Origin: SHWB01 sp050246875 | GTDB taxonomy: Bacteria; Pseudomonadota; Alphaproteobacteria; UBA6615 | NCBI GenBank assembly: GCA_050246875.1 | Contig: JBFWVF010000005.1 | Coordinates: 310,001 to 374,000 of the forward strand | Direction of reading: 5' to 3' | DNA length: 64,000 bases | Shown here: piece after piece, positions 56,646-64,000 of the stretch | Layout of the letters: every line of letters begins with the position of its first letter | Position numbering within the stretch: position 1 is the stretch's first letter | Translations under genes and position numbers: made by a program | The notes under the pieces: model-generated | Told to the model about the DNA's origin: nothing | Database searches by the model: none | What the model saw: the letters and a program-made list of their open reading frames with translations, nothing else

Positions 56646-57890
56646 ATGGCAAGGCCGGCGACGCCCCTCCCCCGCCCCGCCCGGGGCTGGCCGCTGGCCG
56701 CCCTGCGGCGAGCGCTGACGCCGCCGCCGGAGCTGGCCGGGGCCGACCGGCGATTCGTCGCCATCACCCGCATCGGCGTCCTTCTCGGGCTGTGTTTCCA
56801 CATGGCCTTCCTCGCCGTGTTCGCGGCCTTGGGCCTATGGATGCTGGCCGCTTTCAACCTGTTCAGCGTCGCTCTCTTCGCCGTCTGCATCGTGCTCGTG
56901 GCCCGCCGGAAGCTGACCGCGACGTTCTGGCTTGCCGGCTGCGAAGTCACCGCGCATGCCGTACTGGCGACGGCGTGGCTCGGTCTCGACGCCGGCTTCC
57001 AGTTCTACCTGCTGGTCCAGGCGGCGGTGGTCCTGCTGGCGCCGCTCTACACCTATCGCCAGCGCGTGACGGTAGCGCTGGGCTATGTCGCCATCCTGCT
57101 CGCGCTCGTCGCCTGGGCGGCGAACCACGAGCCACTCGCCGCCGTCGATCCGGGCTGGCTGCTCGTCTTCGGCCTCGGCAACCTGTCCGGGCTTGCGCTT
57201 GTCGCCGGCGCGATCGTGATGGTCTGGGTGGCGACGGTCGACCGCACCGAGCGGGCGCTGGAGGTGGAGTATGCGCGCTCGGAAAGCCTGCTCGCCAACA
57301 TGATGCCGGCCGCCATCGCGGCGCGGCTGAAGGACGCCCCGGGGACCATCGCCGAGCGCTTCGAGAGCGCCACCGTGCTGTTCGCCGACATCGTCGATTT
57401 CACCGGCCTCGCCGGGCGCATGCCGGCGGACGCGCTGGTCCGGCTGCTCGACGAGGTCTTCTCGGCCTTCGACGCGCTGGTCGAGACACGCGGCCTGGAG
57501 AAGATCAAGACCATCGGCGATGCCTATATGGTCGTCGCCGGCCTGCCGACGCCGCGCGACGACCATGCCGAGGCCATCGTCGACCTGGCCCGGGCCATGC
57601 TGATCGAAGCCGCAAGGCATCACGACGATACCGGGCAGCCCTTGCGCCTGCGCATCGGCGTAAATTCGGGCCGTGTCGTTGCCGGCGTCATCGGCCGGCG
57701 CAAGTTCGCCTACGATCTGTGGGGTGATACGGTGAACATGGCCGCACGGATGGAGAGCAGCGGCCTGCCGGGCGCGATCCAGCTCACGCAGGCGACCCGC
57801 GACCTGCTGCCAGCAACGTACCGAACGACGCCGCGCGGGCCGGTCGAGATCAAGGGCAAGGGACAGGTCGCGACCTGGCTGCTCGACTGA
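56646..57890 (+). CDS. Membrane class III adenylate/guanylate cyclase
   Basis: A 414-residue protein with about six hydrophobic segments in the first 205 residues, then a class III cyclase domain. VLFADIVDFTGLAGR supplies the first metal Asp, EKIKTIGDAYMVVAG the Lys/Asp typical of adenylyl specificity, and DLWGDTVNMAARMES the second metal region with the transition-state Asn and Arg. It should therefore be active and make cAMP. The membrane part matches no sensor I know. It converges with the sia operon, 3 bases away. Confidence 0.92.
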   Translation: MARPATPLPRPARGWPLAALRRALTPPPELAGADRRFVAITRIGVLLGLCFHMAFLAVFAALGLWMLAAFNLFSVALFAVCIVLVARRKLTATFWLAGCEVTAHAVLATAWLGLDAGFQFYLLVQAAVVLLAPLYTYRQRVTVALGYVAILLALVAWAANHEPLAAVDPGWLLVFGLGNLSGLALVAGAIVMVWVATVDRTERALEVEYARSESLLANMMPAAIAARLKDAPGTIAERFESATVLFADIVDFTGLAGRMPADALVRLLDEVFSAFDALVETRGLEKIKTIGDAYMVVAGLPTPRDDHAEAIVDLARAMLIEAARHHDDTGQPLRLRIGVNSGRVVAGVIGRRKFAYDLWGDTVNMAARMESSGLPGAIQLTQATRDLLPATYRTTPRGPVEIKGKGQVATWLLD

Positions 57891-57893
57891 ACG

Positions 57894-58745
57894 CTAGCCG
57901 TGATCGACGATGACGGTGTTGCGGCCGGCGTGCTTGGCCGCATAGAGGGCCTTGTCGGCCCGCGCGAACAGACGGTCGGTGCCTTCGCCTGAGCGGATCG
58001 CGACACCGATCGAGACGGTGACGATGAACTCGCCGCTGTCGTGGCGTACCGGCGTCTCGGCGGCCGCGGTGCGGATGCGCTCGGCCACCAGCAGTGCCCC
58101 GGGCGCTTCGGTATCCGGCATGACAATGGCGAACTCCTCGCCGCCGAGACGGCCGACCAGATCGATCGTTCGCACGGCGCTGCGGCACAGGGCCGCGAAG
58201 GCATGCAGCGCGGCGTCGCCGGCGGCATGGCCGCGGGTATCGTTGACCCGCTTGAAATCGTCGAGGTCGAGCAGGAGCACGGCCAGCGGCCGGCCGTGGC
58301 GCTCGGCGCGCTTGACCTCGCGCTCCGACAGGTCGAGCAGATGGCGACGATTGGCGAGGCCGGTCAGCGCATCGATGGTGGCGAGCTGCTCCAGCTCGCG
58401 CGTCAGCGCCTCGCGCTGGGCAACCTCGCGCACCATCCGCCGGTTCAGAGCCGACAGCTCGCTGGTTTGCTCGGCTAGCCGCCTGTTGGCTGTCTGCAGG
58501 TCGAGCTGCATGCGGTCCGACAGGCGCACGAGGCGGCGTTCCTCGGCGTAGCTGCGTCGCAGCGCTTCGGCGATGGCACGTAGACCGGCTGTCACCTCGA
58601 CCTGCGCCAGCGGCGAGGCGCCGGTGCGCGCGGCGTCCTCCAGGCGATGCAGCAGGGCCTCGGTCTCGGCGAGGATGCGCTCCTCGTTGTCGAACAGGCT
58701 GTAGCCGGACGTACCGGCGGCGGCGATCGGGGGCTGATCGGTCAC
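57894..58745 (-). CDS. siaD: Diguanylate cyclase, SiaD-like
   Basis: A 283-residue cytoplasmic protein with an N-terminal coiled coil (about 20-120, Glu/Arg/Leu-rich) and a GGDEF domain (active motif GGEEF, residues 201-205). RTID (192-195) five residues before it is a perfect RxxD inhibitory site, so c-di-GMP feedback is likely. It is the last gene of a siaABCD-like operon and starts with GTG overlapping the siaC stop (GTGA, 58742-58745). In Pseudomonas, unphosphorylated SiaC binds and activates SiaD. Confidence 0.9.
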   Translation of the reverse strand: MTDQPPIAAAGTSGYSLFDNEERILAETEALLHRLEDAARTGASPLAQVEVTAGLRAIAEALRRSYAEERRLVRLSDRMQLDLQTANRRLAEQTSELSALNRRMVREVAQREALTRELEQLATIDALTGLANRRHLLDLSEREVKRAERHGRPLAVLLLDLDDFKRVNDTRGHAAGDAALHAFAALCRSAVRTIDLVGRLGGEEFAIVMPDTEAPGALLVAERIRTAAAETPVRHDSGEFIVTVSIGVAIRSGEGTDRLFARADKALYAAKHAGRNTVIVDHG

Positions 58746-59131
58746 GGCAACTCGCGCGGACACATGTTGAAGGTGGCATGCGAGAAGTCGCCGGCGAAGT
58801 CTTCGCCGAACTCGCGCATGGTGTCGTCGTCGTCGTGGAAGTGCCAGTTGACGGTCACCGATGCGCCCTCCCCGGCCCGATCCTCGAACAACTGGAACAT
58901 GTTCATCAGGGCCTTCGCGCTGGAGCTGTTGAAGTAGTCCATCCACAACTCCGCCGTCAGACGTGCCTCGCCGCCGAGGTACTCGTCGAGCTGGCTCAGC
59001 AGCGGACCGAAGAAGCCGGCGGCGTCCTCGGGGTAGGATTCGCCCCGCATCTCCAGCCGGCCGGCGGTAGGATCGAACAACACGAAGGGCGAGCGATCGG
59101 TCGCCTCGATACGCATGGTGGTATCGGCCAT
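58742..59131 (-). CDS. siaC: SiaC-like phospho-switch protein (DUF1987)
   Basis: A 129-residue protein covering the DUF1987 domain: GRLEMRGESYPEDAAGFFGPL and WMDYFNSSSAKALMNMFQLFE. In Pseudomonas SiaC the switch residue is Thr68 in a YFNTSS segment; here that position is Ser69 (YFNSSSAK). It is expected to be phosphorylated by SiaB and dephosphorylated by SiaA, and to bind SiaD when unphosphorylated. It overlaps siaB by one base (TGATG). Confidence 0.88.
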   Translation of the reverse strand: MADTTMRIEATDRSPFVLFDPTAGRLEMRGESYPEDAAGFFGPLLSQLDEYLGGEARLTAELWMDYFNSSSAKALMNMFQLFEDRAGEGASVTVNWHFHDDDDTMREFGEDFAGDFSHATFNMCPRELP

Positions 59132-59694
59132 CAGACATGGACCTCGAGGCAGAAGAACGCGGTCTCCGGATCGATCTCGTGGAAATCCCAGATCAGCGGC
59201 CGGCTCGCCCGGCGGGCGATTTCGATCAGGCCGATGGTTGCCCCCTGGCTGCCTTCCTCGGCGGGCTCACGCAGCTTCTGACGGTAGTAGGTCCGCAGGG
59301 CGTCCGCATCCATCGTCTGCAGGATCGCGAGGCGCGCGCCGAGGGTTTCGACACGCGACCGGGGCACCACGTTGGCGCAGCGCAGATAGAAATGGCCGCC
59401 CTCTCCGGACCCCACGGTCAGCAGGCCGGCACCAAAGGCGCCGGCCGGCGGAACTTCGTCCTTCAGCCGCTCGCCCGAATAACGGATGACGTTTTGCACC
59501 AGTTCGACGAAGACCGAGAAGACCCGGCGGCTGACCCCCTTGTCGGCCGCGTCGGCGTCGAGGTGGCGGCGCAGGGCCTCGCCCAGCGCACTGACGACGT
59601 TTTCCGAGACCCAGCCGCAATAGGTCAGGATCACACCCTCCGCCGACATCCTCGTTCGCCAGTCGTACAGCTCGCGTGCCAGCATCGCCATCAT
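59131..59694 (-). CDS. siaB: SiaB-family protein kinase (DUF6272)
   Basis: A 187-residue protein that matches the SiaB kinase family: LTYCGWVSENVVSALGEALR, SVFVELVQNVIRYSGERL (GHKL-type N box with Glu/Asn) and SQGATIGLIEIARRAS (Gly-rich lid). It is expected to phosphorylate SiaC. ATG 59694 lies 13 bases after the siaA stop. Confidence 0.86.
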   Translation of the reverse strand: MMAMLARELYDWRTRMSAEGVILTYCGWVSENVVSALGEALRRHLDADAADKGVSRRVFSVFVELVQNVIRYSGERLKDEVPPAGAFGAGLLTVGSGEGGHFYLRCANVVPRSRVETLGARLAILQTMDADALRTYYRQKLREPAEEGSQGATIGLIEIARRASRPLIWDFHEIDPETAFFCLEVHV

Positions 59695-59707
59695 CTCCCC
59701 GCCCGAT

Positions 59708-61219
59708 CTAGAGGGGTCGTACGACCAGGAGAGCCACGTCGTCCCGACGTGGTTCGTCGCCGCGCCACCGGGCCAGAACGTCCTGCACGCCGGCCAGCCG
59801 CGTCGCCAGTGTGCTGCCTCGGTTGTCGGCGATAGCCTGGACGAGCCGGGTGCGCCCGTAGAGACGCCGCGACTGCCCGCCCATCTGGTCGACCACGCCG
59901 TCGGTCGCCAGCCAGAAAGTGTCGCCCGCGGACAGTTTCACGGAGTGGGTCGAGAACGCTCCACGCGGCCGCGCCGTGCGATAGCCGAGGCTCGCGCGGT
60001 CGCCGCGGATCACCGACGGCAGGCCGCCGATTTCGGTGATCAGGGGTATCCCCGCCCCCGCGTATGTCAGGGTCGCCTTGGCCGGATCCCATACCGCAAT
60101 GGCACAGTCGAGGCCGTCATCGGTCGCGCTGCCGACACGGTCCTGGCCAAGCCGGCTCCGCACCAGCGTGTCGAGGCGGGCAAGAATCGCCGCCGGCTCG
60201 CGCAGGCCCTCCGCGTGCACCGCCTGTTCCAGCGCGGCGGCCGACAGGATGGTCATCAAGGCGCCCGGCACTCCGTGCCCGGTGCAATCGGCGACGACGA
60301 ACAGCGCCTTGCCGCCGATCGTCTCGGCCCACAACCAGTCGCCCCCGACATCCTGGACCGGCTGCCAAAGCCACTCGACCTCTGCGACGACGCCGCCGAC
60401 GGCGTCGCGGGCCGGCAACAGACCGCGCTGGATGTTACTGGCATAGGCGATGCCCTCGAGGACGCGCTTGTTGGCGCGTTCGAGCTCGGCCAGCAGCCGG
60501 CGGGCCTCGTCGCCCGACTGGAGCCCGGCAACCATCCGGTTGAAGGCTTGCGCCGCAGCGCCGAATTCGTCGGCGGTCGGCCAGTCGACTGTGGTCCAGC
60601 GCTTGCGCTCGACTTCGCCCATCGCGGCGAGCAGCGTTTCGAGCGGACGGGCCACGAGCCGCCGCGCAGCGAAATGCACCGCGACCGAGACGCCGACCGC
60701 CAGTACGAGAAAGGCTCCCAGTCCTATCTTCACCTGGCGCCGAAGATTTGCGATGACGTCCGCCGTCGACAGGACGATCTCGACCCTGCCCGTACTGCGC
60801 GACCTGTCGCTGAGGTCCTGGATGAGCGCGCTCGCGAAGACCATGTCTTCCCGATCGGTTTCAGGCGGCTCACCGTAGGTCGCGATCGTCGCGCCCTTGT
60901 CATCGACGACCGTGGCATGAATCACCAACTCGTCGACGCCGAGTGCGGCGATCTGGTTGCGGATGACCGGGATGTCGAGATTCCACAGCGGCAGCGCCAC
61001 CGCATGCGCCGTCAGATGCGCGGCGGTCTGGGCGCGTGTCTGGCGGGTTTCGAGACGGTCCTGCCAGCCGATCCAGCCGAGGGCGATCAGCGTCGCCGCG
61101 ATGACCAGCGCAACGACGGGAAAGGTGTAGACGAACAGGCGCAGCGCGATGCCGCCGCGACCGGGCTCGGCGGGCACCGCGGCTGGCGGGTCGGCCACCG
61201 TATCGTGCGATACCGCCAC
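59708..61219 (-). CDS. siaA: SiaA-like membrane PP2C-family phosphatase with HAMP domain
   Basis: A 503-residue protein: membrane helix 1 (about 26-50), periplasmic sensor region (about 51-165), helix 2 (about 167-187), HAMP, and a PPM/SpoIIE-type phosphatase domain with metal motifs PVQDVGGDWLW and FVVADCTGHGVPGALMTIL, then DDGLDCAIAVWD and FWLATDGVVDQMGG. It should dephosphorylate SiaC in response to an extracellular signal. GTG 61219 lies four bases after the upstream binding-protein stop. Confidence 0.9.
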   Translation of the reverse strand: MAVSHDTVADPPAAVPAEPGRGGIALRLFVYTFPVVALVIAATLIALGWIGWQDRLETRQTRAQTAAHLTAHAVALPLWNLDIPVIRNQIAALGVDELVIHATVVDDKGATIATYGEPPETDREDMVFASALIQDLSDRSRSTGRVEIVLSTADVIANLRRQVKIGLGAFLVLAVGVSVAVHFAARRLVARPLETLLAAMGEVERKRWTTVDWPTADEFGAAAQAFNRMVAGLQSGDEARRLLAELERANKRVLEGIAYASNIQRGLLPARDAVGGVVAEVEWLWQPVQDVGGDWLWAETIGGKALFVVADCTGHGVPGALMTILSAAALEQAVHAEGLREPAAILARLDTLVRSRLGQDRVGSATDDGLDCAIAVWDPAKATLTYAGAGIPLITEIGGLPSVIRGDRASLGYRTARPRGAFSTHSVKLSAGDTFWLATDGVVDQMGGQSRRLYGRTRLVQAIADNRGSTLATRLAGVQDVLARWRGDEPRRDDVALLVVRPL

Positions 61220-61222
61220 CGT

Positions 61223-61990
61223 TCAGTTCCGCAGGCCGGCGTCTTGCAGCAACCGGCCGAAACTGCCGTCGGCGACCACACGCTCGATCAGCCGATTCAG
61301 GTCCGCTGCGGATGGCGACGAGCCGCGCCGCACCAGCGCGCGCAACGAATATGTCTGATCGATCTTCAGCGAGGGCAGAAGGCGGCTTCTGTCGTCCGGG
61401 TTGAGGCGCAGATGGCGGGTCAGGTAGGAGCGCGCGGTGACGCCGACATCGACGCGCCCCTCCAGGATGAGGCCGTAGATCGCCCCGTTGCTGTTGACCA
61501 GGGTGATATCGAAGCGCTGACGCAGTTTGGCCGGGTCGGACTCGAAACCGGCGTAGGCGTAGTGATAGCCGATGATGCCGACCAGACGCTTGTCAGTGAG
61601 CGTCTTGAAATACTCCTGCCCGCGGCCAGGCTTCGCCAGCGCCAGGTAGATTTCGTCATCGCTGACCAGTTCCCGGGACGCCTCGACCGCCATTCCCTTG
61701 GCTGTCCATTCCCAGTCCGGGCTTTCGAACATGATGATGTCGTACCGGCCCTCCTCGAAATCCTGGAAGCGCCGCGCCGACGACGTCAGGACGAACCGGA
61801 ACTGCCACTCCTTCTGGATGCGATTCAGCAGGTCGATCAGGTCGACCGTGAGGCCCGACGGCTTGCCGCTGGCATCGATCTCGACATAGGGCACGAAGTC
61901 GTAGCCGCCGACGGCAACCGGGGTGGCGCGGGCCGGCTGGGCCAGCAACGCCACCATGGCAACGCCGAGCGCGAGGGCAAGCGCTCGCAA
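61223..61990 (-). CDS. Periplasmic substrate-binding protein heading the sia operon
   Basis: A 255-residue protein with a signal peptide (cleavage near ARATP) and an SBP type 3-like fold: YVEIDASGKPSGLTVDLIDLLNRIQ, RYDIIMFESPDWEW, and EGRVDVGVTARSYL. The start is TTG 61990 after AGAGG. The four-base gap to siaA means it is co-transcribed with, and could present a ligand to, the SiaA sensor region. It is not part of the described Pseudomonas siaABCD operon as I recall it. No transporter genes are present. Confidence 0.85.
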   Translation of the reverse strand: MRALALALGVAMVALLAQPARATPVAVGGYDFVPYVEIDASGKPSGLTVDLIDLLNRIQKEWQFRFVLTSSARRFQDFEEGRYDIIMFESPDWEWTAKGMAVEASRELVSDDEIYLALAKPGRGQEYFKTLTDKRLVGIIGYHYAYAGFESDPAKLRQRFDITLVNSNGAIYGLILEGRVDVGVTARSYLTRHLRLNPDDRSRLLPSLKIDQTYSLRALVRRGSSPSAADLNRLIERVVADGSFGRLLQDAGLRN

Positions 61991-62093
61991 TGGGACCTCT
62001 CTGCGTGCAAGCGGACAGGCCCTACTCTAACGCGATGATCGACGATGCAACAGTCGTGCAAGCCAATGAATCACCATCGTGGGACAATCGGTT

Positions 62094-62699
62094 TCATTCG
62101 GCGGCGTGCTTCCCGGCCTGCCAGCCGCCCGCGGCCAGGTGGCGGGTGCCCACCTCGAGCGGCTCGGCCTCGAGGGTGGTGGCCAGGCTGTCGTTCCAGC
62201 GGTTGAGAAATCCGTAGTAGGCAATGACCCCGAGCATATCGACGATCTCGTCCTCGTCGTAATGCTTGCGGAGCGCTGCAAAATGCTCGTCCGTGGCGGC
62301 GTTGGGTACGGCGGCGGCGGCCTGGGCGAAGGCCAGCGCCGCGCGCTCGGCGTCGCTGAACAGCGGGCTGGTCTCGTAGCTCCAGACCGCCGCCAGCTTC
62401 GCCGCGTCGGCCGGGTCGCCGTGGCGGATCACCCCGCCCGCGGTATGCGCCTGGCAGTACTGGCAGCCGGCGGACAGGCTGGCAACATGACCGAGGAGGC
62501 TCTTGAGGCCCGGCGACACGCGTTTCGAGCGGTCGGCGAACACGGCCCGGGCCAGGGCCCCGAACGCCTTGAGGAGTTCGGGCCGACGCGCCATGACCTT
62601 CTGGCTTGTCGGGATGAAGCCCGTGCGGGCCTTGGTGGCGGCGAAGGTTTCCGCCAGCTCCGGCAGCGCGGCGGGATCGAGCGGCGTCAGACGGGTCAT
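62094..62699 (-). CDS. AhpD-fold protein with a canonical CxxC motif
   Basis: A 201-residue peroxidase-related AhpD/carboxymuconolactone decarboxylase-like protein. It carries the normal redox motif SAGCQYCQAHTAGG, and C-terminal EDEIVDMLGVIAYYGFLNRWND. It serves as an internal contrast to the UGA-containing member at 12.6 kb. No peroxiredoxin is nearby. Confidence 0.87.
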   Translation of the reverse strand: MTRLTPLDPAALPELAETFAATKARTGFIPTSQKVMARRPELLKAFGALARAVFADRSKRVSPGLKSLLGHVASLSAGCQYCQAHTAGGVIRHGDPADAAKLAAVWSYETSPLFSDAERAALAFAQAAAAVPNAATDEHFAALRKHYDEDEIVDMLGVIAYYGFLNRWNDSLATTLEAEPLEVGTRHLAAGGWQAGKHAAE

Positions 62700-62774
62700 G
62701 CGTCCCTCCGTGCGGGCGGTATCAGCCGCAACAGGAGAGCCCCATCGGCCGGCCCGCGCAAGCGCCGTCCCCGG

Positions 62775-63305
62775 CTATTCGGCAGGCATTTCCACATACT
62801 GACCCGCGACGACGGTGAGGAGCACAACCGCCACGACGAGGGCGATGGCCGCCCCCGGCGAGGTGCCGCCCGACTGGGCGAGCCAGTGGCGCCGCGCCTC
62901 ACCCGTCAGGCCGCGCGCATCGGCATCGGCGATGCGGCGGAAGACGGCATCCATGTAGACCTTCTTGGCGAACAGGGCCGATGCCAGCCAGACGGCAAGC
63001 ATGACCAGGTCGGGCACCGGGGGTGGGAGGATCAAGGTGGGAAGGATGATCGACGCCACGTAGAGAGAGCCGATCCGGTACAGCTTTCTGTAGAAGAACC
63101 AGATGGCGCCGAGGAAAAACGAGGGCCAGCACCAGGCGATGCCCGACCCGCCGCCGGCGCGCGTCTTCGCCAGATAGGCGAGGAAGGACTCGGCGTTGGG
63201 GCCGATCGCCGCCCGCAGGTCATCCTCCTCCGTCGCAGGGCCGACCGGCGCCGAGGGCGGTGCCGGCGGCGGCCGGCGAGGCCCCTCGACGGAAGGCACG
63301 CTCAT
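62775..63305 (-). CDS. DUF2628-like membrane protein
   Basis: A 176-residue protein with a Pro-rich N-terminus, the FFLGAIWFFYRKLYRIGSLY segment typical of DUF2628, and three to four hydrophobic segments (about 58-75, 80-100, 103-118, 150-170). Function unknown. It follows valS by 9 bases, probably on the same transcript. Confidence 0.75.
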   Translation of the reverse strand: MSVPSVEGPRRPPPAPPSAPVGPATEEDDLRAAIGPNAESFLAYLAKTRAGGGSGIAWCWPSFFLGAIWFFYRKLYRIGSLYVASIILPTLILPPPVPDLVMLAVWLASALFAKKVYMDAVFRRIADADARGLTGEARRHWLAQSGGTSPGAAIALVVAVVLLTVVAGQYVEMPAE

Positions 63306-63314
63306 GGGGCGCGC

Positions 63315-64000
63315 TCAGGCCGCGGCGAGCCGTGCCAGCGCCGTCTCCAGACGGGCGCGGGCATCGGCGGCCTCTTCCCGGCGCTCGCGCTGCTCCTCGA
63401 CGACCTCCTCGGGCGCGCGGCTGACGAACTTCTCGTCGGCGAGCTTGCGCTCGATCTTGTCGATGTCGGCAGCGAGGCGGGCGATCTCGCGCTGCAGGCG
63501 CTGGCGCTCCTTGTCGAGGTCGATGACGTCGGCCAGAGGCAGCGCCACGGTTGCCTCGTCGACGACGATCTGGGCCGAACCGCCCGGAATGTCGGCGTCG
63601 ATGGCGATGCCGGAGAGGCGCGCCAGGCGCAAGATCTGCTCGCGGTTGGCGGCGAGGCGCGCGGCCGTGGCCGGCGAGGCGCCGCGCAGGATGGCCGGGA
63701 TCGAGGCGCCCGGCGGCACGTTCATTTCCGAGCGTACGGTGCGGATGCCCGAGACGAAGCGGACCACCCAGTCGAGTTCGGCCACGGCGTCGGCGTCGAC
63801 GAGGCCGGCATCGTCGGCCGGCCAGGGCGCCGTGGCGAGCAGCGTGCCGTCACCCACCTGTTCCCACAGCTCCTCGGTCAGGTAGGGCATGAACGGGTGC
63901 AGCGCGTGCAGGATGCGGTCGAGCACCCAGGCCGTCGTCGCCCGCGTCTCGCTGCGTGCCGGCGTATCGTCGCCCTGCAGCACGGGCTTGGCGAGTTCCA
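63315..64000 (-). CDS. valS: Valyl-tRNA synthetase, C-terminal part (5' end outside the window)
   Basis: The frame is open from the window edge (ELAKPVLQG) and covers the end of the anticodon-binding domain (LDRILHALHPFMPYLTEELWEQV) and the C-terminal coiled-coil arm (LDKERQRLQREIARLAADIDKIERKL) that is diagnostic of ValS. The catalytic HIGH and KMSKS motifs lie beyond the window. Confidence 0.95.
   Translation of the reverse strand, partial: ELAKPVLQGDDTPARSETRATTAWVLDRILHALHPFMPYLTEELWEQVGDGTLLATAPWPADDAGLVDADAVAELDWVVRFVSGIRTVRSEMNVPPGASIPAILRGASPATAARLAANREQILRLARLSGIAIDADIPGGSAQIVVDEATVALPLADVIDLDKERQRLQREIARLAADIDKIERKLADEKFVSRAPEEVVEEQRERREEAADARARLETALARLAAA

Noticed and set aside
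59945..62038. Plus-strand open frame of 697 codons
   Set aside because: Antisense to siaA and the binding-protein gene, both of which have clear domains on the minus strand.

Overview
The window is very GC-rich, gene-dense bacterial DNA. Gene content and gene order point to an alphaproteobacterium, probably Rhodospirillales-like: a tat/scp/nagZ/SPOR/argS block, a yajC-secDF block that carries homologues of mitochondrial complex I assembly factors, ErpA divergent from a dGTPase, and an Ala in the quinolone-resistance region of GyrA. I cannot name a genus. No rRNA operon, prophage, IS element or CRISPR array is visible. There is one tRNA (Lys).

Layout. 1-6.5 kb: the end of a pentapeptide-repeat gene, tRNA-Lys, a MerR regulator, and a minus-strand run gyrA-coaD-cyclophilin-amidohydrolase. 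6.7-12.3 kb: a secreted papain-like protease, an NfeD/stomatin pair, small redox and membrane proteins, a saccharopine-dehydrogenase/DUF4166 gene broken by one in-frame TAG, and ssb. 12.6-17 kb: a tandem pair of AhpD-fold genes, the first of which appears to encode a selenocysteine (UGA in a CxxU motif followed by a hairpin), then uvrA. 17.3-21.2 kb: two paralogous lipoproteins (the second partly AT-rich), a CHAP lipoprotein and a secreted caspase-fold protein with two PDZ domains; this is the most accessory-looking part. 21.5-29.4 kb: an alcohol dehydrogenase, an acyl-CoA dehydrogenase, a CocE-type hydrolase, an orphan TRAP binding protein, trmFO and a methyltransferase.

29.4-49.8 kb is one long conserved minus-strand neighbourhood: dgt, argS, SPOR, nagZ, M50 protease, scpA, scpB, [orphan ABC ATPase], tatA, tatB, tatC, serS, surE, pcm, a LysM/M23 lipoprotein, then (after one plus-strand DUF815 ATPase) yajC, secD, secF, an Mth938-domain protein and two squalene/phytoene-synthase-fold proteins. 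Many of these genes overlap by 1-4 bases and are probably translationally coupled. 50-57.9 kb: erpA, xthA, a lemA-TPM-TPM operon, a NIPSNAP protein, ilvD with an M23 peptidase, and a class III adenylate cyclase. 57.9-62 kb: a tightly packed operon matching the Pseudomonas SiaABCD threonine-phosphorylation/c-di-GMP pathway, preceded by a periplasmic binding protein. 62-64 kb: a second AhpD-fold gene, a DUF2628 protein and the 3' end of valS.

Short palindromic dispersed repeats of at least three families sit in the gaps between genes. One copy lies inside the coding sequence of a TPM-domain gene. The strongest candidate for something new is the selenoprotein at 12.6-13.2 kb and its coupled paralogue.
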